Assembly (NCBI RefSeq): GCF_030530635.1
Contig: NZ_JAUMUL010000008.1
Location: 5,894-69,893 of the forward strand
Direction: 5' to 3'
Origin: Actinomyces sp.
GTDB lineage: Bacteria; Actinomycetota; Actinomycetes; Actinomycetales; Actinomycetaceae
DNA length: 64,000 nucleotides
Shown: positions 54,662 to 63,360 of the stretch, piece by piece
How the letters are laid out: the number at the start of each line of letters is the position of its first letter
Position numbering within the stretch: position 1 is the stretch's first letter
Translations under genes and position numbers: made by a program
The notes under the pieces: generated by a model
What the model saw: only the letters and a program-made list of their open reading frames with translations
What the model was told of the DNA's origin: nothing
The model's database searches: none

Positions 54662-55369
54662 GTGAGCACTGGCATCCCTAGAAGTGCGACGACGTCCAAG
54701 GGCGAGGCGCGACGCCGCACGATCATCGACGCAGCCGCAGCGATCATCCGCGAGGGGGGCCCGAGTGCCGTCACCCATCGTGGTGTCGCCGAGCGAGCCG
54801 GTTGCTCACTGTCCGCCACCACCTACTACTTCTCCGGCCTTGACGACCTGCTCTACGAGGCTGGGCGGGTGAACATCGCCCTGTGGGCCGAGCGCGCCGA
54901 ACGCGTCGCCAAGAAGGTCGAGGCACTGGATCACGTCCCCCCGCTTGAGGAGGTCGTCCAGCTTCTCCTCGCGGCCACCCTGCCCGACGCCGGCCCCTAC
55001 CTGGGCCACTACATGCAGCTGATCTCCGCCAACAGCTCCGCACCCGTCGGCCGCGCCTACGGGGAGGGACGTAACAGACTCAATGCCGCCGTCGACCGGG
55101 TAGTCAACGGCCTCGGCCTGTATTTGACTGCAGAGACCGTCATCGCCACCGTCGACGGCGCCGCGGTGACGGCGCTGAGCGAACATCGCGATGTCCGCAG
55201 CACGGCACTGGTCCTGCTGCGACGCCTGGTACGGATCTCGGAACTGAGTTCCTCCGCACTCACCGACACCACTCCCAAAGAGTTCCGCACGCGCATAACC
55301 AGCGAAGCACCCCTCCCCACGCGCCCCCTCGACGCCGAGGCGGGCACACCCGAACCGTCTGTTCATTGA
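54662..55369 (+). CDS. TetR-family transcriptional regulator
   Basis: The 235-residue protein has a TetR helix-turn-helix at about residues 15-62 (ARRRTIIDAAAAIIREGG, then VAERAGCSLSATTYYF) and a helical ligand-binding domain. The GTG start follows an AT-rich TAATAATATT stretch that could be a -10 region. It follows the transporter genes and may regulate the arginine deiminase operon through the GTAC palindromes before arcA. That pairing is unproven. Confidence 0.9.
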   Translation: MSTGIPRSATTSKGEARRRTIIDAAAAIIREGGPSAVTHRGVAERAGCSLSATTYYFSGLDDLLYEAGRVNIALWAERAERVAKKVEALDHVPPLEEVVQLLLAATLPDAGPYLGHYMQLISANSSAPVGRAYGEGRNRLNAAVDRVVNGLGLYLTAETVIATVDGAAVTALSEHRDVRSTALVLLRRLVRISELSSSALTDTTPKEFRTRITSEAPLPTRPLDAEAGTPEPSVH

Positions 55370-55585
55370 GCGGACCTCGCCCGGACCCGCGCAAGCACCG
55401 CCTGAAACCAGAGTCTCCACTTCATAGGTTTCAATTATCTAACTCGGGTATGCGCGTGCTATCTTCCGCGCTTGCGACCTGACAGCTCGCACCGATGCGC
55501 AGACCGATCTGCACTCGGAGTACATCACGCCCAAAAGGGCTCCATCCGATCGAGTCGGAAGCACCAGCGCCGACAAGGAGGCGAT

Positions 55586-56338
55586 ATGCCGACAACCAGG
55601 ACAGCACGAACCGCGCTCACGTGCGCCATCATCTACATCGCGGGGATGGGAGTTTCAAATCTCTTGGTCTACCGCGTCTTCAACGTTTCCTACAACGATG
55701 TCGATTTCGCGAAGACACTACTGCCTTTCATCGCACTCCTGGCACTAGGCTCATTGTGCGCCTTCATGGCCCTGCGCAAGCGGCTCCCTGCGCCCGAGGG
55801 CCCACGACGTTACCCGGTATTCCTGATCATATTTATTCCGATTGTCGTCATGACCCTCTACTACTGGGGAACTCATGGAGAACTCACTCCCGCATTTGCA
55901 ACCCCGCTGGTAGCCACTGCACTCATCGGCTTCGCTGAGGAGATGATGTTCCGCCGGGTTCTTTACGTCGGCCTGCTCCAGGAGCCCCGAGGAACGCAGA
56001 TCCGGGGAGCCCTGCTGGGCTCCGCGGTGGTGTTCAGCCTGCTTCACTCGGTGAACGTACTCGGCGGACTGCCGTTCCCGAACATGCTGCTGCAGCTAGT
56101 GACCACCTTCGTCGCCGGCCTGTTCTACGCCCTGATGTATGACTACACCAAGAGCATCGGCCTCATGATCACCTCACACTTCCTGTGGGATTATCTCATC
56201 TTCAGTGGAGCGGTTACGAAGATACCTGTGTTCAGCGGTGTCATCACGGTGCTGAACGTCGCCGAATTAGTCATCGTAATTGTGCTCCTCGTGAAGAAGC
56301 GGAAGCAGGAGAAGCTCGTGTCCACTCAGAACGTGTGA
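55586..56338 (+). CDS. CPBP-family intramembrane metalloprotease
   Basis: The 250-residue membrane protein has the CPBP (CAAX protease/bacteriocin processing) motifs: GFAEEMMFRRVL with Glu118-Glu119 and Arg123, His153 in FSLLHSVN, and His197 in SHFLWDY. About seven membrane segments are visible. In Gram-positive bacteria such proteins process or give immunity to bacteriocins. No bacteriocin precursor is seen nearby. AAGGAGG precedes the ATG. Base composition is somewhat lower in GC than the neighbours, hinting at transfer. Confidence 0.9.
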   Translation: MPTTRTARTALTCAIIYIAGMGVSNLLVYRVFNVSYNDVDFAKTLLPFIALLALGSLCAFMALRKRLPAPEGPRRYPVFLIIFIPIVVMTLYYWGTHGELTPAFATPLVATALIGFAEEMMFRRVLYVGLLQEPRGTQIRGALLGSAVVFSLLHSVNVLGGLPFPNMLLQLVTTFVAGLFYALMYDYTKSIGLMITSHFLWDYLIFSGAVTKIPVFSGVITVLNVAELVIVIVLLVKKRKQEKLVSTQNV

Positions 56339-56436
56339 CGACGTCGCACCGGCCGACGCCCGCCGCACACCGGCGAAGCCCCTGGAGGACACGAGCCGGC
56401 CTTCAATGACGCGGTACAACCGCTGGGACGCCGTCT

Positions 56437-57144
56437 GTCAAGCCCCGGGTTTTGTGGAGGGTGCTTTATCTGGTGCCGGCGGTTGCCGGCTGGGTTTGGG
56501 TGGCGGTCTGCTCACTGACGTCCCGGGCGTCGGTGATGTAGTCGTTGGTGTCGGCGGCAGTGTCGCCGATGGTGTCGGTGTCTTCTGGTGGGGTGCAGGC
56601 CTGTTCGTGCTGGACGGGGCGTGCATGTAGATGGCGGAGTGGGGAGGATAGCGCCTGCCCGCACTCGGATGGCCCGGTACAGCCGCCCCGCGGCCGCGTG
56701 TGGTGGATCAGGCCGGTAAGGTCGGCTCCTTCTCGCCGGGTGCCGCCAGATGCTCATGCGTAGGGCGTCCCTGGACCAGGTCGGTCACACGGGCCGGCGG
56801 GTGGCCTGCCAGCCGTTGATCCGCGGGGAGCAGCACGTCGGCGGGCGAAAGCCACATACGCCCAGCCCGACAGGGTGCGCACATAGGGGCGCCCCCCTTA
56901 GACCTCTCGGGGTCCCTGCGGGCCCCTGCACACCCCATCCGGGTATCCCGCTCACGCAACCCTCTTCGGGACACTTCCTCTGAGCACTCCCGACAGTGAT
57001 CCTTCAGTGCATTCACCGCCCCCACCAAATCCGACACGATTCAGAGGTCCCAAAGTGTCCGAATTCGGGACAAACGAGTACGTGGCCGTCGGCGAGCGCT
57101 GGAAGAGCCCCATTAGTGCCGGTCTCGGCGAGGGCGCGTGACCG
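56437..57144. repeat. Inverted counterpart of the 41.9-kb composite repeat
   Basis: 56437-56530 matches the complement of 42241-42334 (TGTCAAGCCCCGGGTTTTGT core, about 80 percent) and 57103-57144 matches the complement of 41883-41926 (about 93 percent). The middle differs from the other copy. The 857-base gap 56339-57195 holds no gene I can support; a 109-residue minus-strand frame at 56708-57037 is unconvincing. Confidence 0.7.
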
Positions 57145-57195
57145 AGGAACGACCGCCGCGGGACGCCGTGCCAGCCGGTCCATTTGGTGGCGGCA

Positions 57196-60159
57196 TCAGC
57201 TGGTCCGCTTGGTGGCGGTCTTCCTCCCGGAAGAGCTCTTCGTGGTGGTCTTCTTCACGGCGGTCCTGCGGGTGGTGCGCTTCTTGGCCGGGCCCTTGGC
57301 GCGTTTCTCAGCCAACAGCTCGTAGGCGCGCTCGGGGGTGACAGTGGCCGGGTCGTCGTCGCGGCGCAGCGTCACATTCGTCTCCCCGTCGGTGAAGTAC
57401 GGACCGAAGCGGCCGTCCTTGATCACCACCGGACGCCCGGTGGCCGGGTCGGTGCCGAGCTCGCGCAGAGGCGCGCGAGAGGCTGCCTGTCCACGACGGC
57501 GCTTGGGCTGAGCGAACAGCTCCAGCGCCTGCTCCAAAGTCACCGTGAACAACTGCTCCTCGCTTTCCAAGGAGCGGGAATCCGTACCCTTCTTCAGGTA
57601 GGGGCCGTAGCGACCGTTCTGCGCGGTGATATCCACGCCCTCGGCGTCCTGGCCCACCACCCGGGGCAGGCTCAGCAGGTCGAGAGCCTGCTCCAGAGTG
57701 ACGGTGGCCAGGTCCATTGATTTCAGCAGCGACGCGGTGCGCGGTTTGGGGCCCTTCTGCGACTTGCGTGCCGGGCTCCTCCCGCTCGGCTTCGACGCCG
57801 CCTGACCGGCGCCCTCCTGCCCAGCGGAAGTCTCCGGTTCGGGCAGGATTTCGGTGACGTAAGGGCCATAGCGGCCGTCCTTGGCGACGATGGTGTGTCC
57901 GGTGGAGGGGTCGGTGCCCAGCTCGCGGCCGTCGTCGGCGGCGCGGGTGAACAGCTCACGCGCCTTGGCCACCGTCAGCTCGTCCGGGGCCAAGTCACTG
58001 GGAACATTGGCGCGCTTGCCCTCGGCGTCCTCCAGGTAGGGGCCGTAGCGGCCCACGCGCAGGGTTATGCCCTCCCCGATGTCGATGGAGTTGACGGCGC
58101 GGGCGTCGATCTCACCCAGGCCGTCCACCAGGGCCTTCAGACCCTGGCTCTCCCCCGCGGCGCCCGTACCCACACCGTCCGCCGTTCCCAACGACGCGGC
58201 ATCGCCGTCCCCGGTGCCCGCCCGCCCCTGCGGCCCGTAGTAGAAATGGGTGAGCCAGCCGACCCGGTCCTCCTCGCCCGCGGCGATGCGGTCCAGGTCG
58301 GCCTCCATGGAGGCCGTGAAGTCGTAGTCCACCAGCTCACTGAAATTCTCCTCCAGCAGGCGGGTGACAGCGAAGGCCAGCCAGGTGGGCACCAGCGCCT
58401 GGCCCCGGTGCTCCACGTAGCCGCGGTCGGAGATGGTGGACATGATGGAGGCGTAGGTGGACGGACGGCCGATCTCCCGCTCCTCCAGGGCCTTGACCAA
58501 AGATGCCTCCGTGTAGCGGGGCGGCGGCGTGGTCTCATGTCCGGCGGCCTCGGCCGTAAGCGCCACCAATTCCTGACCTGAAATCATGGCGGGCAAGCGC
58601 ACGTCCCGCTCCTTGCCGGCCTTCGCGGATCCACCCGTCGCGTCCTTGCGCCCCTCCCCCGGGGCGGACTCCCCGACGGCGCCAGGTGCGACGGTGGTGT
58701 TGTTCTCCGACTCGTAACGCTCGGCGTCACGCCCCTCCTCATAGGCGGCCAGGAAGCCGCGGAAGGTGATCACGGTGCCGGATGCGGTCAGGGACGCGGT
58801 GTTGAAGGTGATGCCGGCGTCGCGGGAGCCGCCGTCGGCCGGCCGCAGCGGCACATCCACCCGCACGGTGGCCGTGGAGCCGGTGGCGTCGGCCATCTGG
58901 GAGGCGACGGTACGCCTCCAGATGAGTTCATACAGGCGGAACTGGGCACCGGTCAGGCGCCCGGACACCTGCGCGGGGGTGCGGAAGTGGTCGCCGGCGG
59001 GGCGGATCGCCTCGTGCGCCTCTTGGGCGCCCTTGGTCTTGGTCGCATACACGCGCGGCTTCGGCGCCACGTACTCGGGCCCGTACAGCTCGGCCACCTG
59101 CGCACGGGCGGCTGCGACCGCCTGCCCGGACAGCACCGTGGAGTCAGTACGCATGTAGGTGATGAAGCCGTTCTCGTACAGGGCCTGCGCCACCCGCATG
59201 GTCTCGCGCGGGTTCATGCGCAGTTTGCGGCTGGCCTCCTGCTGAAGGGTGGAGGTGGTGAAGGGGGCGGCCGGACGCCGCCGATACGGTTTGTCCTCCA
59301 CCTCCGCCACGCGCGGCACCGCCCGGGTGATGGCCTCGGCGACGGCGCGGGCGGCGCCCTCGTGCAGGTGCACGGTGCCGGCCCTAATGGCGGCGGGACG
59401 CAGCTCACCGGAGTCGGTGAAGTCGCGGCCGGTGGCCACGCGCCGCCCGTCCAACGCGTTCAGGCGGGCAGTGAAGGAGGTGTCATTCCCGGCGGGCGTG
59501 CGCAGCGAGCTACCGGCGGACAGGTCGGTGGACAGCTGTGCCTCCACACCCCAGTATCCAACCGCCTTGAAGGCCATGCGCTCGCGCTCCCGCTCCACCA
59601 CGAGCCGGGTGGCCACCGACTGCACCCGTCCCGCCGACAGACCGGCGCGTACCTTGCGCCACAGCACGGGACTGACCTCGTAGCCGACCAGCCGGTCGAG
59701 GATGCGGCGGGTCTCCTGAGCATCGACGCGATGCGTGTCCAGGTCGCGAGTGTTGTTCAGCGCCCGGGTGACGGCCTCCTTGGTGATTTCGGTGAAGGTC
59801 ATGCGTTTGACCGGCACCTTGGGCTTGAGGACCTCCAACAGGTGCCAGGCGATGGCCTCGCCCTCCCGATCGTCATCGGTGGCCAGGTAGAGCTCGTCGG
59901 CGTCCTTGAGCGCTTTACGCAGCTGGGTGACTGTCTTCTTCTTGTCCGGGTTGACCACGTAGTAGGGCTTGAACCCGTCGGTCACGTCAACGGCGAACTT
60001 GCCGTAGGGTCCCTTCTTCTGGGCGGCCGGCAGCTCGGAGGGCTGGGCCAGGTCGCGGATGTGGCCGACCGAGGCCTCGACCTCGAAGTCCTTGCCCAGG
60101 TAGCCGGCGATGGAGCGGACCTTGTTGGGGGACTCGACGATGACGAGCTTGGTGGACAC
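57196..60159 (-). CDS. topA: DNA topoisomerase I
   Basis: The 987-residue type IA enzyme relaxes negative supercoils. The Toprim domain opens KLVIVESPNKVRSIAGYLG and has TDDDREGEAIAWH; the active-site Tyr is in ENGFITYMRTDST. The C-terminal half has four repeats of the form GRYGPYL and a very basic lysine/threonine tail, typical of actinobacteria. The GTG start has an AAAGG site. An unusually long Asp/Glu/Gly insertion with a disordered look lies around residues 480-530. tmk and holB, usually next to it, are displaced by islands. Confidence 0.96.
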   Translation of the reverse strand: MSTKLVIVESPNKVRSIAGYLGKDFEVEASVGHIRDLAQPSELPAAQKKGPYGKFAVDVTDGFKPYYVVNPDKKKTVTQLRKALKDADELYLATDDDREGEAIAWHLLEVLKPKVPVKRMTFTEITKEAVTRALNNTRDLDTHRVDAQETRRILDRLVGYEVSPVLWRKVRAGLSAGRVQSVATRLVVERERERMAFKAVGYWGVEAQLSTDLSAGSSLRTPAGNDTSFTARLNALDGRRVATGRDFTDSGELRPAAIRAGTVHLHEGAARAVAEAITRAVPRVAEVEDKPYRRRPAAPFTTSTLQQEASRKLRMNPRETMRVAQALYENGFITYMRTDSTVLSGQAVAAARAQVAELYGPEYVAPKPRVYATKTKGAQEAHEAIRPAGDHFRTPAQVSGRLTGAQFRLYELIWRRTVASQMADATGSTATVRVDVPLRPADGGSRDAGITFNTASLTASGTVITFRGFLAAYEEGRDAERYESENNTTVAPGAVGESAPGEGRKDATGGSAKAGKERDVRLPAMISGQELVALTAEAAGHETTPPPRYTEASLVKALEEREIGRPSTYASIMSTISDRGYVEHRGQALVPTWLAFAVTRLLEENFSELVDYDFTASMEADLDRIAAGEEDRVGWLTHFYYGPQGRAGTGDGDAASLGTADGVGTGAAGESQGLKALVDGLGEIDARAVNSIDIGEGITLRVGRYGPYLEDAEGKRANVPSDLAPDELTVAKARELFTRAADDGRELGTDPSTGHTIVAKDGRYGPYVTEILPEPETSAGQEGAGQAASKPSGRSPARKSQKGPKPRTASLLKSMDLATVTLEQALDLLSLPRVVGQDAEGVDITAQNGRYGPYLKKGTDSRSLESEEQLFTVTLEQALELFAQPKRRRGQAASRAPLRELGTDPATGRPVVIKDGRFGPYFTDGETNVTLRRDDDPATVTPERAYELLAEKRAKGPAKKRTTRRTAVKKTTTKSSSGRKTATKRTS

Positions 60160-60314
60160 GGGCGACCTTTCTCACTACGGGCACGAACTTCACAGAAGCC
60201 AGGACCGCCACCGTCCCACAGACGTGACGGCGGGAGCCGGTTGGGACCCGCCCCCGAGCGAGCGTAACGTACCGCAATCCAGAGCGAAATGGTGGAGTCG
60301 GCCACCACCCGGAC

Positions 60315-61643
60315 TCATGCCAGTTCGGCCAGCGCCCCACGCACCGCCGCCAAGTACCTGTCGGTCTCGGCCTCGTTGTAATCCAGGCTCAGCCCGCGGC
60401 ACTCAGCGGCCAGCTGTGCGAGCGAACGTACTTCGGGGAAGCCCTGAGAAGCGAGCGAGGACACCTCCGTGACCACCGCGGTGGATCCGAAGACCCCATT
60501 GCCTCCGCGAACATCCACCCAGCGTCCGAGGCGACGGGCGGCCCGGTCCAGGCTGGAGGTCACCGTGTGCAGGGCGTCGTCCAGCTCACCCGCCTGGACA
60601 CCGACAGCGCGCAGCGCGGGAGCCAGCCCCGCAAAACCGGACTCCAGCGCCTCATGCAGGTCCCGCAGTGACTGGAGCGGATCCTCCTCGGAGCCGTCCA
60701 GAATTGATCTGGCGAAGCGCCCCACCATCAGGGTGAATAGGCGCATAAGGGCGACGGCGAACCGCAGCTCGGTGACGGCGTCGTTCATGGAGTGCAGGCG
60801 CGCCGGCAGCCTGCCCAGTTCGGCGTCCGCAACCCCGATCAGCTCACCGATCTGCCCGGCGAGGAACAGGGCGCGGTCGCCTCCCCCCACGTCTCGCGAC
60901 ACCAGCTGGCTGATGCGCACGGCCCGGGACTGCGCCGCCGCGATCTCACCGCGGGCGGACTCCATGGCCACGATCAGCCTCATGTACTCGTCGAGTTCGT
61001 AGACCAGGACGTTGGTCTCCTTCTCGATCGCCGACACTGCGGCGAGAAGACGTGCCACCGGCCCCTGCGCCCCCGAGGTCACCGCGGGAACGCGCACACC
61101 GGCCCCGACCAGAGCCGCCACCTCACGGGGCAAGGTGACCTGCGTCATCTCATACAGGGAGTCGAATCCCAGCCCTCCAAGCTCCTTGGCCAACTCGGCG
61201 GCGCCGTGCTCACCGATCTGACGGCGCGAGGCGGCATGGGCGGCCAATTCGCGCTCGGCGGCGCGCACCCTGCGGTAGGCCTCCTCCACCGGCTTCCGAG
61301 TTCCAGTGTCCATCGGCTTGATCCGCACCGAGAGATAGCCGTTGCGCAGGGGCACGACCGTGGCGAAGACCCGGTAGTCAAGCCCGTCCAATGAGCGGTT
61401 GGTGACGTACGCGCACACGGGCCTGCCCGCCTGGAGGTCGTCCCACATGAGTCGGAAGAGCCCGGCGGGCATGTCCAAGTGCCGGATGATGTTGTGGGCC
61501 GATCCGATGAGACGATCACGTGAGTAGCGCGACAGGACGTCGAAGGTCCGGTTGGTGTTCTGGATGACGCCCTTGCGGTCCGTAGTGGAGAAGAAGATGT
61601 CCTCCGGATCGAACAGTCGTTCATACCCGATCTGCGATTCCAC
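60315..61643 (-). CDS. Aer-like PAS-domain protein, output unknown
   Basis: The 442-residue protein starts with an aerotaxis-type PAS domain (about residues 10-110): IFFSTTDRKGVIQNTNRTF, then SAHNIIRHLDMPAGLFRLMW. This subgroup binds FAD in E. coli Aer; cofactor binding here is unknown. Residues 115-442 are predicted mostly helical and have no membrane segment, methyl-accepting domain, kinase or diguanylate cyclase motifs. It is 33-40 percent similar by eye to the protein encoded directly upstream, so they arose by duplication. No ribosome site stronger than GAGG is visible near the ATG. Confidence 0.85.
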   Translation of the reverse strand: MESQIGYERLFDPEDIFFSTTDRKGVIQNTNRTFDVLSRYSRDRLIGSAHNIIRHLDMPAGLFRLMWDDLQAGRPVCAYVTNRSLDGLDYRVFATVVPLRNGYLSVRIKPMDTGTRKPVEEAYRRVRAAERELAAHAASRRQIGEHGAAELAKELGGLGFDSLYEMTQVTLPREVAALVGAGVRVPAVTSGAQGPVARLLAAVSAIEKETNVLVYELDEYMRLIVAMESARGEIAAAQSRAVRISQLVSRDVGGGDRALFLAGQIGELIGVADAELGRLPARLHSMNDAVTELRFAVALMRLFTLMVGRFARSILDGSEEDPLQSLRDLHEALESGFAGLAPALRAVGVQAGELDDALHTVTSSLDRAARRLGRWVDVRGGNGVFGSTAVVTEVSSLASQGFPEVRSLAQLAAECRGLSLDYNEAETDRYLAAVRGALAELA

Positions 61644-61781
61644 GAGATCCCTCTTCTCTTCTGTACGCCGAACGTACCGTCCGGGCCGCCCCGAGCCAGA
61701 CGCCCCGGACGGTCCTCACCAACTCAGACCTTTAACATTCTAAAGGTCAATTTCGGTCGGCGACATCCTTTTATAAGATTG

Positions 61782-63134
61782 TCACTCCCGCATCTGCGCC
61801 AACGCCTCACGGACCGTCGCTACGCGCTCGCGGATTACTGGAGCGTCCAACATGACGACGACGCCGCGGGCCTTGGCGGCCAGTTCGGCCAGGGAGGCGG
61901 TCTCCGGGAATCCCTGCATATCCAGCGCCACCGCCTCCTTCAGCACAGCCGCGATATCGGTGTCCTCACTCAGCGCCTGCGCGCCCTCGTCCTGCAGGGC
62001 GCGGATCCACCGCTGGAACGGACGCTTGATCCGGTCCAGGTCGGAGACCAGCGAACGCATATCCGCATCCAGGCGCTCGGCCAGATCCGCGGCATTCTGG
62101 CAAGAAGGCGCCAGCGGCTCAAGGTCAGCCAGCAGCGCCTGAGCGAGATCACCAATCGCCTCGGCGGAGCCGCCCTCTTTCCCGTCCAGAACCGCAGCCG
62201 CGAAGATGCCTGTCATCAAGGTGTGAAGGCGCATCAGGGAGGAACGGAAGCGCACCTCCGAGACCACTTCATACAGCTCCACCAGCGAGGAGTTGAACTG
62301 CTGCAGCACCTCAACGGCCCGAGCGCTGCGCTCCTGGACCCGCGCGGAGACGGCGGGCACGGAGGACTCCGGGTCAAGGCTCGTCACCTCTGCGACCACG
62401 GCGCCCACCCGGTTGGCGCGGTCCAAGACGGATCGCACACCCGTCGACCACGCCCCCAGACCGTTGATCAGGTCCTGATACTCGCCCAACTGCTGAACCA
62501 GTTCATCCGTGTCACGCTCAATGGCGACCATTGTCTGCAAAATGGACGACATCGGTTTATCGGACTGGACGCGCCGCGGCACCCGCACCCCCTCGGCCAC
62601 CAGCAGCGCCAACTCGCGCGGCAGGGCGGCCCTGGCGAAGGGGTAGAGCCCGCGGAAGTGCGCCCGGCCCAACTCCTCGGCCAACAGCCCGGCACCGTAC
62701 TCCCCCACCTCGTCGCGGCTGTGCCCCTGTGCGGCATACTCACGCTCGGCTGCGCGCACGCGGGCATACATCTGCTTAACCGGCGCGAACAGAGCATCGT
62801 TGCTCGGCCGCACCCGCACCGAGAGGTAGCCGTCAGCCAAGGGAGCCACGGTGGCGAAGACCCAGTAGTCCAGGCCGTCCTGGGCGCGGTTGAGGACGTA
62901 CACACAGGCGGGACGCCCCTGCTCGAGCTCGTCCCACATGAGTTTGAACGCGCCGGCCGGCATGTTGTCATGGCGAATGATATTGTGTGGCGCACCGATG
63001 AGTTCCTCGGTGCTGTACCTGGACAGGGTGTTGAACACCTCGTTGGTGCTGCGAATGACCCCCTTGGTGTCCGTGGTCGAGAAGAACAGGTCCGCGGCAC
63101 CGAAGCGGCGCTCGTTGCCATCGACGTATTCCAT
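61782..63134 (-). CDS. Aer-like PAS-domain protein, paralogue
   Basis: The 450-residue protein has the same layout as its downstream neighbour: a PAS domain with LFFSTTDTKGVIRSTNEVF and APHNIIRHDNMPAGAFKLMW, then about 340 helical residues ending RVATVREALAQMRE. AGGAG before the ATG at 63134 fixes the start. It is divergent from a PhoP-like response regulator. Soluble redox or oxygen sensing is a reasonable guess; how the signal leaves the protein is unknown. Confidence 0.87.
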   Translation of the reverse strand: MEYVDGNERRFGAADLFFSTTDTKGVIRSTNEVFNTLSRYSTEELIGAPHNIIRHDNMPAGAFKLMWDELEQGRPACVYVLNRAQDGLDYWVFATVAPLADGYLSVRVRPSNDALFAPVKQMYARVRAAEREYAAQGHSRDEVGEYGAGLLAEELGRAHFRGLYPFARAALPRELALLVAEGVRVPRRVQSDKPMSSILQTMVAIERDTDELVQQLGEYQDLINGLGAWSTGVRSVLDRANRVGAVVAEVTSLDPESSVPAVSARVQERSARAVEVLQQFNSSLVELYEVVSEVRFRSSLMRLHTLMTGIFAAAVLDGKEGGSAEAIGDLAQALLADLEPLAPSCQNAADLAERLDADMRSLVSDLDRIKRPFQRWIRALQDEGAQALSEDTDIAAVLKEAVALDMQGFPETASLAELAAKARGVVVMLDAPVIRERVATVREALAQMRE

Positions 63135-63360
63135 GACACTCCTGTGAGAATAGGTGGTACGAGTGGAGCCCCGACCGGCGGCGTCGATTTGCGCACCGCA
63201 TGATCCGGGAGTATCCGGTCGCGAGGATCCGGCGACTATGTTGCCACACACGATCGGTGGATCAGGACTTCACTCCGGCAGGCGACCGTCACACCACGGG
63301 CACCGGAGGACACCTACACTTCACAGTTTCAGCACAGGATGAGCGTGTTCAATGCACTCC

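Noticed and set aside
56708..57037. 109-residue minus-strand frame upstream of topA
   Set aside because: It has no ribosome site and no recognisable domain, and it lies within the composite repeat region. I could not support it as a gene or as a transposase relic.
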